Of a stretch of DNA of 64,000 bases, positions 62,693 to 64,000 are shown piece by piece. The notes below the pieces were generated by a model. That model did no database searches and was not told the DNA's origin. It was given only the letters and a program-made list of their open reading frames with translations. Every line of letters begins with the position of its first letter. Position 1 is the stretch's first letter. The stretch is from Antedon bifida (lineage: Eukaryota > Echinodermata > Crinoidea > Comatulida > Antedonidae): the NCBI GenBank assembly GCA_963402885.1, contig OY727099.1:4390001-4454000 (forward strand), given 5' to 3'. Both the position numbers and the translations under genes were made by a program.

Positions 62693-64000
62693 CTGCCAGG
62701 AGGGTTTTTGAAAATGTTAAAGTTTGTAATAGCCTTCTCCCATTGTTTAATATTTTGTATACCGACCAAGAGCCACAAACCTATGAAAAAGAAAATGAAA
62801 AGATTGTCTTAATAGTGTTATACTAGCATCATTCTACTGTAGTATGTACATCATACTGTACACTCCAGGAAGCTGTAAATTACCGTACAATAAACAATTT
62901 AAACAACCGATGGGGTAATTAAGGAAAGATGGCAATATTACAAGTTACACTTTAATACAGTATGGATAAGGCATAATGGTGCGATATAATACATCAGGAA
63001 ATCAAGTAATTGTTCAAGTTGTTTTTACCAACTTTGATGTAATTGTACCGAGTGCCCTGTACATAGAGAATGGACATTATAACTCTTTTTTGGGACACCC
63101 ATTAAAATCCTGTGAAACAACGAGAAGCAATTACTAATTCACTAATTTGTTCAGTATTGTTGACTGAATTCCTTGTTGACTACTGTACTGTACGATAGCC
63201 ACTATATTGTTATAGTAATATTTCAGCATTAGTCGTCAGCAGTAGCCCTATTTATAGAATCGGTTAAATTTAGTTTAATAGCACAGAATATCTATCATAA
63301 ACTTCCCATGTTTTCAAATTATAATTAACAATTAATTTTCATATTAATCTATTCTCGCCTACAGTCCCTGGAAACTCAATAAATTTACAATGAATGTTTA
63401 AGGTCAGTTGTTTAATATATGTTAATATGATTATAAATGAAGAGAAAAAAAAGTTATGAATTGTGCTTTTACACAGTACACATGAGGGTGGGTGTTCACC
63501 AACTACACCAATATCGAATATGGGTGTTATAATGTTTGTATTGTATTTCTCTGCTAAAGGTTCAGCTTGAGTGATCACCATTTGGCATTGTAAACAATGG
63601 CAAGCTAGGGCTAGGAAATGTATCGATGGAGAAGCAAATTGGAAGCTTTGTTTTAAATCTATTGTGGCTAGTAGCATGCATTGTTTAGGAAGTGACTAAT
63701 TGTTATTTAACGCTCATTCTTAAAAAACTAAATTAATATATTTCTTTAAGTTTTTTCACAATAACAAAATAGTTGGCAAAAATTTATTATTTATATTTTA
63801 TTTATTTATGACAGTATAATAATAAACTGGATATTTTAACAATGGGTTTGAGATCTCTTGTCGATGACCTTTTTTGCATTTCAGGTGCCAAAAATGTAAG
63901 GTAAATATCTATCTGTTTAATTAACCAGTTATTATTTATTGAGAAGAAACAGGCTTTTAGAAATAAATGATTCACATTTGACAACTGAAAAAAAAAAAGA
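62693..64000. other. 5' intron of p190 (upstream of exon 1)
   Basis: The acceptor at 62693-62694 implies a leader exon upstream. Nothing convincing is visible to the window end; it may lie beyond 64000. Confidence 0.55.

Larger units (their letters stand above)
60601..62269. other. p190 intron 1
   Basis: Holds a perfect palindrome (60656-60691) close to the exon 2 acceptor and a CpG-enriched block (61220-61470). No exon found. Confidence 0.6.

Noticed and set aside
63339..63984. Minus-strand open frames near the window end as p190 upstream exons
   Set aside because: No start or splice signals lead into exon 1; composition is AT-rich noise.
1..64000. Bacterial operons, phage, CRISPR or toxin systems
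   Set aside because: No long unspliced genes, ribosome binding sites or repeat-spacer arrays; all coding signal is spliced animal-type exons.

Overview
This is an AT-rich (roughly two-thirds A+T), intron-rich animal genome segment. The proteins, exon structure and dense population of short inverted-repeat elements suggest a marine invertebrate, most likely a deuterostome such as an echinoderm. That placement is an inference; no species-diagnostic gene is present. There is no bacterial-type gene, CRISPR array, rRNA or intact tRNA gene.

Two protein-coding genes account for almost all the coding signal. The larger is on the minus strand and runs the length of the window: a p190 RhoGAP (orthologue of vertebrate ARHGAP35/ARHGAP5). 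I assembled 20 consecutive coding exons by splice sites and reading phase, from the start codon at 62678 to an exon ending at base 31. They give 3,516 nt (1,172 residues) of continuous reading frame: N-terminal GTPase domain (exons 1-2), FF-domain region (2-5), the two pseudo-GTPase domains (6-11), and a linker rich in tyrosine and proline motifs built from many small exons (12-20). The catalytic RhoGAP domain is not in the window and should lie beyond base 1.

The second gene is on the plus strand and interdigitated with the first. A CpG- and E-box/CRE-rich promoter-like region with a TATA box (18190-18503) is followed by an untranslated exon and eight small coding exons from 19071 to 45083. 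All splice phases agree, and they give a 187-residue protein that I do not recognise. Its introns contain p190 exons 8-16 and p190 introns contain its exons, so the two transcription units are threaded through each other on opposite strands.

A third coding signal is a minus-strand first exon at 6323-6437 with TATA and CCAAT boxes upstream, a strong start context and an in-frame upstream stop. Its donor phase fits p190 exon 18. It could start a short p190 isoform carrying the RhoGAP end of the protein behind a basic, acid-free leader.

The rest is intron. It holds at least five families of short inverted-repeat elements (MITE-like), a tRNA-derived SINE, a ~140-bp minisatellite, a perfect 41-bp tandem repeat, several older dispersed repeats and local duplications. 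One duplication has copied the exon 4 splice donor into the downstream intron.

Layout by position: 1-5.6 kb, p190 linker exons 20-18; 5.6-7 kb, alternative promoter and first exon; 7-15 kb, tandem repeats and exon 17; 15-19 kb, MITEs and the plus-strand promoter; 19-45 kb, interleaved exons of both genes; 45-57 kb, the long p190 intron 6; 57-62.7 kb, p190 exons 6-1; 62.7-64 kb, p190 5' intron.
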